From: Strigops habroptila
Taxonomy: Eukaryota > Chordata > Aves > Psittaciformes > Psittacidae
Reading direction: 5' to 3'
DNA length: 64,000 bases
NCBI RefSeq assembly: GCF_004027225.2
Contig: NC_044301.2
Coordinates: 25,751,005 to 25,815,004 of the forward strand
Each line of letters begins with the position of its first letter. Position 1 is the stretch's first letter. Below the pieces are notes generated by a model that was not told the origin of the DNA, did no database searches, and saw only the letters and a program-made list of their open reading frames with translations. Positions 1-13,088 of the stretch are shown here, in pieces. The translations under genes and the position numbers were made by a program.

Positions 1-605
1 ATGTTTTTTGTCAAAGTGTATTTGGTAAAGTATATATGTTCGTGGCTGTTTGTTGGAAAGAGTCAGGAAAACATAGGTGTGCAGCTTTTCTATGACCTTC
101 ATACTTGGCCACACTGGGACACCTGGCCAACGCTCTCAGAGTGGACAATGGTGAGATCGTGAGAAACTGCACGGGCCCAGGAGTAAACAATTACAGATCT
201 GACATAAAGTCAGTTGTTTTCTAAGGGTATAAAAGCAGGACCCTCTTGTGGCTGAACCTGGAGCCTCACCTATGGGTGGATGCACCACGTAAGAATTTTC
301 CCAGTTACCTGAGACTCCTGGCATCGGCTGCAACGGGGCTTGCCAGCTTGAAGTGTGGGCCCGGATGATGATTCAGTGGTATTTGGTGATGTATGTATTC
401 TTAATCTCTGTTCTCTCTATGCAGTAATGATTTGATGCATTGCTAATTTTCCTCTGTACTTATATATCTCTCTCTCTGATTTGCTTTATTGTACTTATTT
501 ACTATATATAGATATATACCCGATTCACGTTAGTGTGCTTGTTTAATAAACTCTGCATATTATACAGCTAGTGTGTGGTCATTTTGTGGCATACCCTGCC
601 TGTCA
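1..605 (+). mobile_element. Probable ERV LTR, sense orientation, left end uncertain
   Basis: The stretch has LTR-like promoter and polyadenylation layout: a TATA box (TATAAAAG, 228-235) and, about 310 nt later, AATAAA at 545-550 followed by a GT-rich stretch (gtgtgtggtcattttgtgg). No gene reads through it. Neither boundary is secure: the left end may lie outside the window and the right end is probably near 600. The family was not identified. Confidence 0.45.
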
Positions 606-679
606 GCAGAACATATGTGCATGTAGATATAGGTACATATGTCACCAAAAGTTGCGAGAATAAAACTCCTTAATACCAA

Positions 680-1000
680 TGTAGCATTAAGAAGCAGGCA
701 TTATTTATTGCGGCGCTGGATGCATGGGGGATAGCTCCACCTAATGTGCATGCCGATTCTTACAAGTTTCTTGCTTATAAGCATATATCTCATACATATA
801 CCTTATAATTCCCAGAAATCTTATACATATTATAATTTCTTCCCAGAACTAATTAACATAGGTTACTATCCACTAAAGCATGCACAGTTTGTTTTGAGTG
901 AGGGTTCCAAGGGTCTTTGGGACCCCTGGTGGTCGTATCTTTGTTGACCTTCGGCTGAACTTCTCTTGTTGTCTTCCTTTTATGGTCTTAGGTTGGCTTT
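680..1000 (-). mobile_element. Probable ERV LTR fragment, antisense, right end uncertain
   Basis: Read on the minus strand, the piece ends in ...TGCTACA at 680 and has AATAAA (plus strand tttatt, about 703-708). The adjoining GC-rich segment (gcggcgctggatgcatg) resembles the R/U5 end of avian class II LTRs from memory. The U3 boundary could not be found, so the end at 1000 is nominal. No coding potential is evident. Confidence 0.4.
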
Positions 1001-1540
1001 CCTTCTGACTTCGTGAGGAATGGTTCCCAGTTCAATGAGCTGGATAGGCAAAGAATGTTCTTTACCTGTTGTCTTGTTCCTTCTTGATGTATGTATGGTT
1101 TTGTTTAGTTAAAGTCCAACTTGGTGGTTTGCTTCAGCTAGCAATCAGTAAAATGAGTCTTCTATCACATTTGTCTATGATCTGGGATTGTGTATTTTGG
1201 TAAGCTTGCTTTCCAAACATTAATGTTACCTTGGTTGAAATAAGAAGTATTTTGATCTAGGAATTAGATTAGGAATCTGAACTGTTATATTTCGATTCTT
1301 TGAAATTGGATGTTGAGGTCATAGAAGTGGTTCAAACCCTATATGTCTTTATCCTCTATAGGGCTAAAGAAATGAAACAAATAGATCCCTGAGCTCTGAT
1401 TTTTGTGTATAAACAATGCTCTTGAAATTATTCAAGGACAGTGGATCAAATAGACTCCTGACTGCTTCACCCCATACTAATCATTATTGATACATGTTGA
1501 AGTTTTTGTTTCACATTAAAAATGAAGGCAGCAACCAGGG

Positions 1541-2174
1541 TGTTGTGGTTTAAGCCCAGCCAGTAACTCAGAACCACGCAGCTGCTCTCTCACTCCCCCC
1601 CTTCTTCCCCCCCACTCCCAGAGGGATGGGGAGAAGAATTGAAAGAATGTAACTCCCACGGGTTGAGATAAGAACAGTCCAATAAATAAGGTATAATACA
1701 AAACTACTACTGCTACCACCAATAATAATAATGATAAGGGAAATAATGAGGGGAGAGAATATAAAACTAAAAGGGGAAAAGGAAAACAATAAACACATGT
1801 GATGCACAATACAATTACTCACCACCCGCCGACCAATACCCAGCCTGACCCGAGCAGCAATCTGGGCCTTCCGGGTAACTGGGTAACTCCCCCCACCCCA
1901 GTTTATATAGTGGGCATGACGTGCTGTGGTATGGAATACCCCTTTGGCTAGTTTGGGTCAGGTGTCCTGTCTCTGCTTCCTCCTGGCTTCCTGTGCCCCT
2001 CCTCGCTGGCAGAGCATGAGACTGAAAAAGCCCTTGATTGGAGTAAACATTACTTAGCAACAACTAAAACCATCGGTGTGTTATCAGCACTGTTCTCAGG
2101 CTAAAGTCGAAAACACATCACTGCACCAGCTACTAAGAAGGAGAAAAATGACTGCTATAGCTGAACCCAGGACA
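1541..2174 (-). mobile_element. Solo LTR of the ERVL-like family, 634 bp, intact ends
   Basis: On the minus strand the LTR begins TGTCCTGGGTTCAGC and ends in ACA, matching the LTRs of the two proviruses in this window. It has the family TATA box (TATATAAAC in the minus sense, near 1905-1915). It is flanked by a perfect 5-bp target duplication, CAGGG at 1536-1540 and 2175-2179. No internal sequence remains, so it is a solo LTR left by LTR-LTR recombination. Confidence 0.9.
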
Positions 2175-4575
2175 CAGGGCTTTATAAGTTTAAGGCACAT
2201 CCTTTGTCTTTTTTCCTCAACCATTGTGCAAACCATCATGCCCTATGACAAGCCCGGTTCCCTGTTGAAATGTGACAAATGTTTTTTGTCATCTAGCCTT
2301 GATTGTACTGTGGAAAGACAAATGAAGACTGAAGAGCAAATTTTATATTAAATAGCAGCACTTGACAACTAATACTTGTTGCCAAAGAAGCAGGAATTGT
2401 GGACCTGACTTGTAGAACTGTTTGCTTAATTATCCCTGTTCCTGAAACAGACTTAACGCTTTTTGTCAGTGGTCATACAATTAATTTTTTTTCAGCTGAG
2501 ACTGTATAATCCTGCCTGCATAACCCACGTATTGCCAGTCCCCTAAGTTTAAGAAAAGGATGTTTTCTTTTCTACATGGGAGAAAAAGCAAGTCTATCTT
2601 CTGCAGCATATTGTCCATACAACAATGGAGAAGTTACTCTGTGTGTATATAGTGGTTTAGTAAATCTCTTTGAGCCTAGTCTTGAGAAAGGCAACTAATC
2701 CCAGTAAAAGGGTATTGCTTCATATGAAATCTTTGCAGAGCTGTGGAACATGTTCCTCCACCCCAGTTGCCCAGGCTGTTTGTATACTGTGGCTTTGGTT
2801 GCTACTATAGATAAACTGTGCAAATAAATTAAATTGGTTGTTATTTAACACCCATTAGTTTTGCTTCATTATGTATATGCTCACAACCTCCTTCCCCTCC
2901 CCCCCCCCCCAGTATATTGTGACTATTATGGAGACTGCTGTTCCTTTGAAGCAATGAAGATGCATCCTCAAATGCACTGTCTATCTCCTCTACTGTTTTT
3001 AGTTGTAATTCTCAAAGTATGAATCCTTTCCCATTGCCTACATGTGTACTCGAGGTTTCCTTCTCAGAAAAGCATAACTAACAATAAAGTTAACTGATTC
3101 CCAATTTTTATTTTTCTATAGCTGTCTTCCTGTAAATATTTTCCTCTTTAAAGAAATCCTGAAGGAAACGTGTATTAAAATGCTGTTGATTTTTCTGTCC
3201 TTTTTTTTAATGGTTGTGATTACAAAATACTTTTATGTCCATGAGCTGGATAATTCTGATTGATTCCCACAGAATACAATTACTCACACCTACTCTGCCT
3301 TACTGCTGTGCTAGTAACTGTATCTTATTAATGATCATTACTATCCACCCAAGCCTTAGAAGCTACTATAATTTGTAACATGTCACAAAAAGTGCAAGAA
3401 ATACTCCAGTGGTAATGTAAAGTCCTGTTTGTAGTATGCAGTGGCAGTAAAACAAAAGATGGTTTTATATCCTGAATCAGAGGGAAGAATAAAGGAGGAA
3501 GTCTGTGAAACTACAGGAATGATTCATCAGTAAGAAGGTTGCTAATATGAATGTTCTGTGTGCTTTAGGCACTTTTAGGCAGCTGAAGTTTCAGCACTGA
3601 GTTCTGTGCTTTGATTTATTTTTGTTTTATAGTATTGAATGTGTGTGTTTAGAAATTATTTCTTTAAGTATACTATGGGTAAAACAAACAAACAAATCCA
3701 AACAAAATGAAGAAATTCAATCACAGATTTATATAAATACTGAGCATCAACAGGACTGACAAATATTTTTATATAACAATTTAAATTACAGATGAACCAG
3801 AAAAAGGAGGATGCAAGTGATCTGGCAATTATACTAAGCTACTGCCTCAGATCACTGTGAGAGGGTTGTGTTTACATATAATGAACCCTTATCCTGTCTG
3901 TTGGAACTGCCACTCGGCCTACTATTACTCTAATATAGTGTATGTATCAGCCCAGAGGGATTTGAGAGGACCCCACCAATTCACTTTTCATCTGTCTGGC
4001 AAGAATTTAATTTATAGACAGTGTTCCCTTCTTCATGAATCTACACAGCAAAAGCACTTTTTTCCTACTGTAGCTACACCCTCAGACAGGGATTCCTGCA
4101 TAGATAGAAAGTAATCCAGAGCTCTGAAGAGACAAGACCACCCAATCTTCACAGTCTTACAACTTACATCTATACAAAGTAGGTGTAAAATGCTACCCGA
4201 CATGACTCATCTGTAACAGTGATAGTTACCCTGATTGCCTGCAGTGACAGCTGCAGGTGTTCGGTAGTAGCTGGCCATAGAAAAGCTTGATGTGCCCTAA
4301 AGCCATGGATTCATGACACAGCAGCAGTACCCTTCTTGTTTTCCCATTCCCATGAGTCGCTGTCTTGGTTTTGCCAGGATAACTGTGGGACCAACCTCTG
4401 AACCAAATGAGGGAATGGATACATCTTAAGGAACACTATCAAAATGAGGTGGTGTGGTGTTCTGTTTGATTTTAACTGAATCAGATCCAGCTTTCCAAAA
4501 CTGGATCAATATTTCAAAGCTGATTCACAGTGTAGCCCCACAAATAGTAGTGCTGAAGCATCAGAGGGGACAATC
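2175..4575. other. Intergenic, nothing recognised
   Basis: The sequence is AT-rich with scattered stops in all frames. Only a C-rich tract near 2891-2911 stands out. No exon, RNA gene or repeat was identified. Confidence 0.6.
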
Positions 4576-4625
4576 ATAGAATCATAGAATAATTTGGCTT
4601 GGAAGGGACTTTCAAAGGACAATGA
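4576..4625 (-). repeat. CR1 LINE 3' end fragment
   Basis: The stretch opens with two copies of the CR1 terminal octamer (atcatagaatcatagaat), followed by ttggcttggaagggacttt. This is the reverse complement of the conserved avian CR1 3' UTR end. Only about 50 bp remain. Confidence 0.8.
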
Positions 4626-7600
4626 ACAGAGGGTGGGATGAGCATGAATAGCTGAGGCTGGATGAACAAGGTATGCCTGAAATTTATTTTTATGTCAAAC
4701 ATTTTATTGTGAAACCCACAACTTAAGAGCACAGTTTGTCATATGTGGCAGGCCCAACCAACTCCTAACTATTCTCATTTCATCAGTGGGGGTATGTTTG
4801 TTTATAGTGCATACTAGGCTTTAATCTACCTGAAAAATAATGAAGGAGTAGATTGGACTCCTCTGCCTCCCTGCTCACACAAAGAAAGCACTAGAGAATG
4901 GAAAGGAGTGGTTGAAAATTAAAGTTATGTCCTAGGCATCTGCTTCACCCAGAGCATGATCAGTTGTTTGCTCTAGTCACTGTGTAGCCGCTCCCAGGAT
5001 GTGCCAGGCAACTTTCTCTTGTGTATGCCCCAGGGCTCTTTTTCTTTTCCTCATGCCATATATTTCAGCATAGAAAAGGCAAAATTTTAATGTATGTTAA
5101 CTGTGTCACACTACGATTAAAATAATTACTTGAGAAAACCAAGGAATGACTGAACACAAGGTGACATTTCCTGTCAAACAAGGGTGTGCCACATTAGCAG
5201 AGGGCTGTGGAAAGGAGGTGTGGTAGTACTGGCACTTATAAAACAGCTCTGTCATGGTACGTTATCACAACTCCAACTTACTGGGAAGGGAAAGGGCAGA
5301 ACTCATTGCACCTGCTTGCCATGTGCTTAGTTATTATCTGTATTTATAAAGCAATTCTGTGGCTATTAAGTAATAAAATACACTGAATTGCATCATACAG
5401 CATCTCAAGTTTAAATTTTCTGCAGTATGCCAAAGGGAAGAATCTAGGCAGAGCTCTCCTCTTTGTGTGTGCGCTATTTTTATTTTTTATTTTAATACAT
5501 TTATAGACCACGCAATGTGTTTGAGAATGTTTCTTCTCAGGAATTCGGATCACTCTCTAGTACCAGCCAGGTGTATCAGTAAGGACACTACTTCTATCTT
5601 ACATCCACTGTACATTCCACAGCATATAAAATCCATCATCAGGCCAAAGGAGGAAGGATATTTGCTCAACCAAAGGTTAAAGTGAAGAGAGGATTTGCTG
5701 ACTAGAAACAAGGAAATCTATTTGAGTGAGAATCTGATTACTGACTTAACTGTAACTATATATAATATAGTTCAGTGTAAACTAGAGTCTTCAATGCAAG
5801 CAATTGCATCTAGAGGTGCTGTAGAAAAAATGAGATCTCTTTCCAAAACCTGTAGTTATCAAGTTAGAAATTATAGAGTAGAAAATAAACTCATCTAATC
5901 TTCCTAGAAATTGACATATTAATTCTGCTAGAGTCTGGTAGTAACAAGTCAAACAAGACTTTTTAAAGGCCATGTAATTTCAAGATACAGATAGTAAAAA
6001 CAAAAGCACAAAAGTTGAGTCAGAGGCCTGATTCTTTGGAGAAATTATTCCATCCTTGTAATTGGATAGAATAGGACATGGCGTGTTTGAGATCCCCCTG
6101 GCAGATCCTACAAATGTAATAATTGGTGGTAGAAGTGAAGTGCAGCAAAATAAACATAATCAAGATGAAAGAACAAGAAGTCATTGAATGATAGGTCTCC
6201 CATAATGTCTATTTCGGATGCACAGAATTGCATCCATCAGTTTATTATACAAAATATTTCAATGAAATATTTTTAAAGCCCAAGTGCTTCAACAGGTGGT
6301 TAAGTTTTGCATTTATATTTTACTTCTGTTTATACTGTGGTGAGAAAATGATGTGTATTAGCATATCTGTATGTGGAGTAACTTTAAATTATAATGAAGA
6401 AACAGGTTAAATATCAGAGCAGCTAAATCAAATGGGAATGAAATATTATAGGAACAAACCCTCCTTTTTTATCAGGGTTTTTAAGTCAGCTGAGAGCTTG
6501 TGGTACAATCTGAATAAAAAGCCAGAGCTTAGTAAATACTGCCAAGATACTCTCATGAGGCCAATATCAGTCAGTTGTCAGTAAAGCTTGAGAAAATGTA
6601 ACTTGCATAAATTCCTCATTGTGTAATTTGTACAGTTGTTTTTCGTTGAGCAATTTGGACTTCCAGTAGACGGTCTCTTGTATTCACTGGATAATCAGTT
6701 CTTTCATCACTGCTATATTGCAGAATTATCAGCTCTCAGTGAGAGCAGTGTATAGCATGCAGATCTTTTGATGTATGTAGTGACATTTACATTTCTTATG
6801 ATGTCTTATTGTTTTTTATGTTTGCATGCAAGGTGACTGGAGTTGGATATCCAAAGTTGCAGATGGCTTTGGCTGTCTCACTTTGAAACATCAGTGATTT
6901 TGTGTTTCAATGAACCTCTGAGAACTTTCTAGATCTACAGTGTGAATCCATTTATGTGTGGGAATACGGTGGGCCGAATATTATCAATTCATTGAAGGAG
7001 TGAATACAAAGATTCTTTTGTAAAAAGTTAAAAGGCTACTGGGTTTCCTGTCTTGCTGTTCCTATGGCTGGAAGTCTCTGAGTTGGTCTGTTAAAGTATA
7101 AAATGGCCCAAACTAAATGCTCCATGTTAACATCAGGTCATCCTCATTTTCTGTTATGAGGAGTTAACCAATTGATCTTTTCACAAGAGGATATAAGGTT
7201 TATCCTGTTGAATTGTAAACATGCAAAATAATTTAAATTTTATTGTCTATAAGTGGATAAGATTATTCTATTTAGTTTCATTTAAATAGTAGTGAATGAA
7301 AGCCAGCATTTTGGCTTTTAGCTATTGCAGTGAATTGTTATCAGTTGATGTATTTACTCTTTTCACCAAAGCATGGCAGCGGTGGTAACAAGGATGGTGT
7401 TAGTGGGTTGTTTTTTTTCCTTTATAGCTGATGTAACAAACAACTCATTATATTAAACCTCATCACTAAAAAGCAATTTTTTTACTGTTGGATATGCAGT
7501 CACACTGACAGACTTGCAAACTGCTATATCCTTTCAATGGATAAAGAGAGGATGGGTAAGTAAGTAATAGAAGTGTTGTAATCTAAGGCTGAACATCAAT

Positions 7601-7899
7601 TTGCTTAAAACCCTGCCACAGAAATACTATTTTCCATTGAATTTCCATTTTCATATTATACCTGAGACTAGTAAAAAAGCGATCAATTACAATGAAAATT
7701 TATTTAGGCAGATTCTAGTAGCAATAAAGCTTCACACAAGTGAATTTTCAATCACGGGTAAGGTAGATTGAAAGGTTCAGGAAGTACTTGCATATTCATC
7801 TCATTAGGTAAGAGAAATCATATCACATGGCTTGTCTAACCACAGCTTAAAGATCCTGCCTCAACTAGTTGCAGTGAATTATTAAAAAATTTAGCAGTG
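4626..7899. other. Intergenic, nothing recognised
   Basis: This is AT-rich unique-looking sequence. Short open frames (for example 5467-5685, 5695-5898) have no recognisable domains and fit chance openings in AT-rich DNA. Confidence 0.5.
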
Positions 7900-8100
7900 G
7901 GATCAGATTGGCCACTAGGAGAAAGTTTCTCATCAGCAATGTAGTGCAGTACTGGAGCGGGTCAGCCATGGAGGTTTTCACCACACAGCTAAGCAAAGCA
8001 TTGGCTGGTTCAATCTAGTGTTGGCTGCAGTCCAGCTGTGGTCTCAGTGTTGGACAAGAGGACTTCCAGAGGTCCCTGCCAGCTAACATTTCAATGATTC
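7900..8100 (+). repeat. Diverged CR1 LINE 3' fragment, sense
   Basis: The segment reads like an old CR1 ORF2 end plus 3' UTR. It includes a 'tggaggttttca' block, then 'ggacttccagaggtccctgcc' and ends 'caatgattctaatt', the CR1 terminal octamer type. It is too diverged to translate. Boundaries are approximate. Confidence 0.6.
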
Positions 8101-9092
8101 TAATTCCAGAAAACTGCTTAGTAAATTAATTGAAGGAAAGCATTATTTCCAATGAAAGAAAAATCTAAATTCACTGTGTATTTATTTTAAACTGTTAACT
8201 GTAAATCTATAATGATATTAATGAAAGACACTACTATGCATGCATGTTTGATCTGTCCATATATTTGATAGAAAAGTAAATGCATAGATCAAAAGCCTGA
8301 TACCTGTAATCTGGAGAAATTTGCCTAAGCAGCATACACCTATACTTCAGTGGGAATTTGTAGGATTAACACACTGAATTGGTTGTCATCCCATAAAGGA
8401 GAGAAGCTATGTAAAATAATAGGGAAAGTAATTTCATTTTTATTTATCTTGCCTAGTCACCAATTTTATGTTTTAGTTTACCTTTGAGTCAACAGAAATT
8501 AAATTCCAACTGACAGGGGATTCTAAGTGAATGCTTTCAGTATGGCTTGATGGGACTAGTATCTGCATGGGAATGATCCATAGGAAACCACCTTTCTGAA
8601 GCACTTTTGCATATTGCCGAGCTTTTGTGAATATCCCAATGGAAATTGTTTCAAGGCTTCTACACTGCATTGTAATCATGACAAACCTACCCGGCAGACC
8701 ACAAAAATCAGATCTCTCCAAACATCTGGACAGCAATCAAAGAACACTGTTAAGCAATTGTTCCCATGCCCTTTCCCACTCTTTTGCTGTTAAAGAAAGG
8801 ATGCCAGAATTTTTTTACATATGGGTTTATGTTTCAGGAGTTACAAAAGCTTCTCCTTCAGAAATTATTGCTACAGTTGCTTAAAATCCCACCCGGGAAC
8901 CAAGGACAGAATGGGTATGAAATCTAGATGTCTTTTCACATTTACTTACAGATCACTTACAGATCTTTTACTTCCTGTGCCAGTTCAGTTTGGAGATGCT
9001 GAGGCACACAGAGAATTTACTAGTATCTCTGTTGTGCAGATAGACCCCAAGGCTCCATACTTATTTAACTTAGCAGCTCTGTTTCTCAGAAC
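8101..9092. other. Intergenic, nothing recognised
   Basis: Two overlapping plus-strand open frames (8627-8884, 8821-9102) encode no family I recognise, and the second runs into a CR1 fragment. No splice-site pattern convincingly supports an exon. Confidence 0.5.
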
Positions 9093-9230
9093 CACAGAAT
9101 AATTTCAGCTGGAATAGACCTTGGGAGGTCATTTGGTCCAACCTCCCTGCCCCACCAGCATGGCCAATTTTGAAGTTAGACCCAACTTCAAAGTTAGTTC
9201 ACTTTTCTCAGGGCATTTCAAACCATTTTA
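9093..9230 (-). repeat. CR1 LINE 3' fragment, antisense
   Basis: The block 'accacagaataatttcagctgg', followed by 'ggaggtcatttggtccaacctccc', is the reverse complement of an avian CR1 3' end. The inner boundary is approximate. Confidence 0.75.
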
Positions 9231-10559
9231 TAAGGGTAAACATCATCATAATTGTCTTCCTTTTAACTGATGAGTAAAATATTCATAAGGAAGATGAATA
9301 ACTTCTTAGTATCATACAAGTTTGGAACAGAGGATTGACTTTTAGCATCCCTGGGTTGAAGTATTGCTGTAGATCTGAATGTGGTCAGCATATTACTCCA
9401 GATCTCATGTCTCCAAGTTTCATACTCCATTTATAAGGCTATAACAAAAGGACTTCAGTGACCAGGATGTTCAGTCCACAGGGATTTTTAATAATAATGT
9501 AGTAAAGGTAAAAAGAGGGGTGGTTTTTTATTTTCTTTTTTTTTTGTCTGTCTAGATTCATTAAACTGTATGGTGTGTATAGTGAGTGAAATTGTCACTA
9601 CAGATTTGTCCATTGCAAGCATTTAATGAGCTTCTTCAGTGTTCTCATGTAATCTATCTGTAAAACTGTTCTATTTTCCACTTTTGTTTGACTAAAGAGA
9701 AACAAAATCATCACAGTACTGAACTTGCATAACAATGAATGTACATCTTTAAAACCTCTATTCCCCATCCAGTTACATTTATGAGACATTATCCTTCTAT
9801 GGATCCTACAAAAAGAACCTCTATAAATATGCCTTCCAGGATTAAAACTAAGGGTGAGCAGTAACTCTATTTCAGCAAGATCTTGGTTACAAATTAACTT
9901 TGCTAATGGTCAGTGTACAAGGGCTTGTCCCACATGTTGTTTCAGGAAGTGAATCCTGTTGCTGTTCTGTGGAGACATGCGATGTCATTCCTTTTTTAGA
10001 TCAATAACATTGCAGACTGGTATAATTAAGGGTTGTATGCAGAGAGACAGGGTTGTGGATAGAAGGTGAATGGGAAACCAGTTGCATAATCTGATATTGA
10101 AAATGCCTGAAACCCCAGGAAGGCCAGCGTTTATTTAAATTTTTCTTTTAAACATTTTAGAATATGTTTGAAGTCCATTTAGCTAGAACAGTTTAGACAA
10201 GTTAGTAACAGTAGAATTATATGAATCAAGATAGTCTAAGAGTAGAAACCAGTTTGGTTTTCTAGGAAGTGATACTAGGTTTTATTAGATGAGCTAATAT
10301 AATTGTGAAAAGCAGATGAGCTTTTGGGCTCACTAGCCTATGATACCATGTGTAGGTTTCAAATAAGTTTTCAAGGGTCTTTGGCATTGATACGAGTAGG
10401 TCTGCTTTAATTTGACACACTGTAAGTGAATTACACTACTTTTTTTCTTTCACATTAGATTCTAAAAGCCAATTACATATGTATTGGCATTCTCTGTGCC
10501 AATTCACTGAAGTCTGTGAGTATATATGTCAAGCTGGCCAAGAATATATCATGATCTTC
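9231..10559. other. Intergenic, nothing recognised
   Basis: AT-rich sequence without a supported gene, RNA or repeat apart from short T-runs near 9530. Confidence 0.5.
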
Positions 10560-11690
10560 TCTAGAAATGTATGACATCCTTGTCTCTAAATTGGAGAGAC
10601 ATCAATTTGATAGATGGACCACTCGGTGGATAAAAAACTGGCTCAATGGCCGCACGCAAAGAGTTGTGGTAAATGGCTCGATGTCCAGTTGGAAACCTGT
10701 AACGAGTGGTGTCCCTCAGGGATCGGTGTTGGGACCGGTCCTGTTCAACATCTTTGTCGGTGACATGGACAGTGGGATTGAGTGCGCCCTCAGCAAGTTT
10801 GCCGATGACACCAAGCTGTGTGGTTCGGTTGATACGCTGAAGGGAAGGGATGCCATCCAGAGGGACCTTGACAGGCTTGTGAGGTGGGCCGATGCCAACC
10901 TCATGAAGTTTAACCAAGGCAAGTGCAAGGTCCTACACCTGGGTCGGGGCAACCCCAGGCACTGCTACAGACTGGGCAGAGAAGAGATTCAGAGCAGCCC
11001 TGCAGAAAAGGACTTGGGGGTGTTGGTTGACGAGAAGCTTAACATGAGCCGGCAGTGTGCGCTTGCAGCCCAGAAAGCCAACCGCATCCTGGGCTGCATC
11101 AAAAGAAGCGTGACCAGCAGGTCAAAGGAGGTGATCCTGCCCCTCTACTCTGCTCTTGTGAGACCTCACTTGGAGTACTGCGTACAGTTCTGGTGTCCTC
11201 AACATAAAAAGGACATGGAGCTGTTGGAGCAAGTCCAGAGGAGGGCCACGAGGATGATAAGAGGGCTGGAGCACCTCCCATATGAAGACAGGCTGAGAGA
11301 GTTGGGGCTGTTCAGCCTGGAGAAGAGAAGGCTTCGTGGTGACCTCATAGCAGCCTTCCAGTATCTGAAGGGGGTCTACAAGGATGCTGGGGAGGGACTC
11401 TTCCTTAGGGACTGTAGTGGTAGGACAAGGGGTAATGGGTTCAAACTTAAACAGAGGAAGTTTAGATTAGATATAAGGAAGAAGTTCTTTACAGTGAGGG
11501 TGGTGAAGCACTGGAATGGGTTGCCCAGGGAGGTTGTGGATGCTCCATCCCTGGCGGTGTTCAAGGCCAGGTTGGACAGAGCCTTGAGCCACATGGTTTA
11601 GGTCAAGGTGTCCCTGCCCATGGCAGGGGGGTTGGAACTAGATGATCTTAAGGTCCTTTCCAACCCTTACGATTCTATGATTCTAATTAT
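10560..11690 (+). mobile_element. 5'-truncated CR1 LINE copy
   Basis: This is the last ~1.1 kb of a CR1 non-LTR retrotransposon: the C-terminal half of ORF2, a short 3' UTR ('ccctgcccatggcagggggg ttggaactagatgatctt') and the terminal octamer repeats (gattctatgattct) at about 11670-11686. Truncation at the 5' side is normal for LINEs. The reading frame is uninterrupted, which suggests a fairly recent insertion. Confidence 0.93.
10567..11601 (+). CDS. CR1 ORF2 reverse transcriptase, C-terminal part
   Basis: The 344-codon open frame encodes the C-terminal half of CR1 reverse transcriptase. Visible motifs are [11 protein letters not shown] (around residues 48-58) and the catalytic FADDTKL (around residue 78-84), then the CR1 thumb and C-terminal region ending in [12 protein letters not shown]. 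The endonuclease domain and N-terminal RT motifs are missing through 5' truncation, so no autonomous activity is expected. The first ATG is only where the open frame starts inside ORF2, not a native start. The frame has no stop or frameshift, in contrast to the ERV genes in this window. Confidence 0.92.
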   Translation: MYDILVSKLERHQFDRWTTRWIKNWLNGRTQRVVVNGSMSSWKPVTSGVPQGSVLGPVLFNIFVGDMDSGIECALSKFADDTKLCGSVDTLKGRDAIQRDLDRLVRWADANLMKFNQGKCKVLHLGRGNPRHCYRLGREEIQSSPAEKDLGVLVDEKLNMSRQCALAAQKANRILGCIKRSVTSRSKEVILPLYSALVRPHLEYCVQFWCPQHKKDMELLEQVQRRATRMIRGLEHLPYEDRLRELGLFSLEKRRLRGDLIAAFQYLKGVYKDAGEGLFLRDCSGRTRGNGFKLKQRKFRLDIRKKFFTVRVVKHWNGLPREVVDAPSLAVFKARLDRALSHMV

Positions 11691-13088
11691 AACCCCATTT
11701 TGTATGAAGTGGTTACATATTAGGGCTATGAAATGGCACCCTCATGAAGGCAGCTAAATTGTAGTAAACTTGTACTTTTTTCCTGTGAACATAGCTACAG
11801 GTAAAATCTGTACATTTATATGTATAGATACTGCCTCCTCCAAAGCCCCCCCCCCCCATGATATACGTGTATTTGGGAGGGGAGGAATAGGCTAGGACAA
11901 GAGGAACAGTTCTCACACTTGAAGTCAGTGTATTTTTATGGTTCTTATTACAGACTTAAGGGTTCAGAATCATCCCATAAACAATGAACAGGCTGTTATA
12001 CTGCTTTATTACCACTATATCTAAAGGATATAGCGAGCCAAAAGGAATATAAAGGGGGTTTTATTCTGCCAAGGACTTCTAGACATGTATTGACAGAGGA
12101 AAATCTGCAATGCCAGAAAACATACTGCTGAAAACACTTTGAGTATATAAGTATGTATATGTTACCAATTAAAGTTTTCATCTCTGAGTGTTTGGGAATT
12201 TGCCCTTTCTTTAACAATGATCTATCTTCAGAACTGCTTTTCAGACAGCTGCATGTGTAAGCAGCAGAGACAACAGCTGAGAGGCATTTCACAACTACCT
12301 TGTAATGTTCAGTGAGATACACCTGTGCCCTGCAGTTCTCTGCATGGCCTCTGCCAGGTAAATATGTGCAATATATGAATTCTAAGACAACATCCTTGAA
12401 CTGTAGTTTATTTTCATTGAAATAAATGGAAATAGTCTTGGTGATGGTGGAGGTCCATAACTGCTATAATTAACCAATTATAAAATTAGCATGTTAAAAG
12501 AGGAGAAAATGTGATGTTAATATTTAAACCCATCAGATATTCAGTTAAATGCATTTTCCTGTGATAGCCATCAGCAGTGAAATAGCAGCACCATTTTTCA
12601 TTCAGTGAAAACTGTATTTCAACACCATACTAATACTGAAGTACAAACAGAAGATTTAATTAAGCAAAAGAAAAATCATGGCTAGTCAAACTTGCAGCAT
12701 TTGGCCTTTAACAATCATTAGTAACTCATCAGTGGTGGCAATAGGAAAAATAGTAACATAGGCAAAACAGTTCAGAGGCTTTTTGATTTTCATTTCTGCT
12801 TTAAAGTAAATGTGAATTCGACAATATCTCCAAAAATGGTCTCAGCCCCTTGATGTTCTAAATATTAGTGCTGCTCCCATCAAGCAGAAATGCTTAGAGG
12901 GGTATTTTTGTAGTAGCTAAACTAGGTGATGTTTTCCCATTGTAGAGCCTCACCTGTGAAACAGAAGAGAGGTATAGAGAGAAACTGTGGATCTTGGACT
13001 AAAGTTAATGCCCAGGAGACAACTCCTTACTGAGCAGTTATAAGGTAGAAGATACAGGGCTTTATATTTCTATTTTGCAAAACATCCT
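11691..13088. other. Intergenic, nothing recognised
   Basis: AT-rich sequence. A C-run (about 11849-11858) and short open frames on the minus strand are the only features; none resembles a gene. Confidence 0.5.

Noticed and set aside
8627..9102. Two overlapping + strand frames as a possible host exon
   Set aside because: No family resemblance, no convincing splice sites, and the second enters a CR1 fragment.
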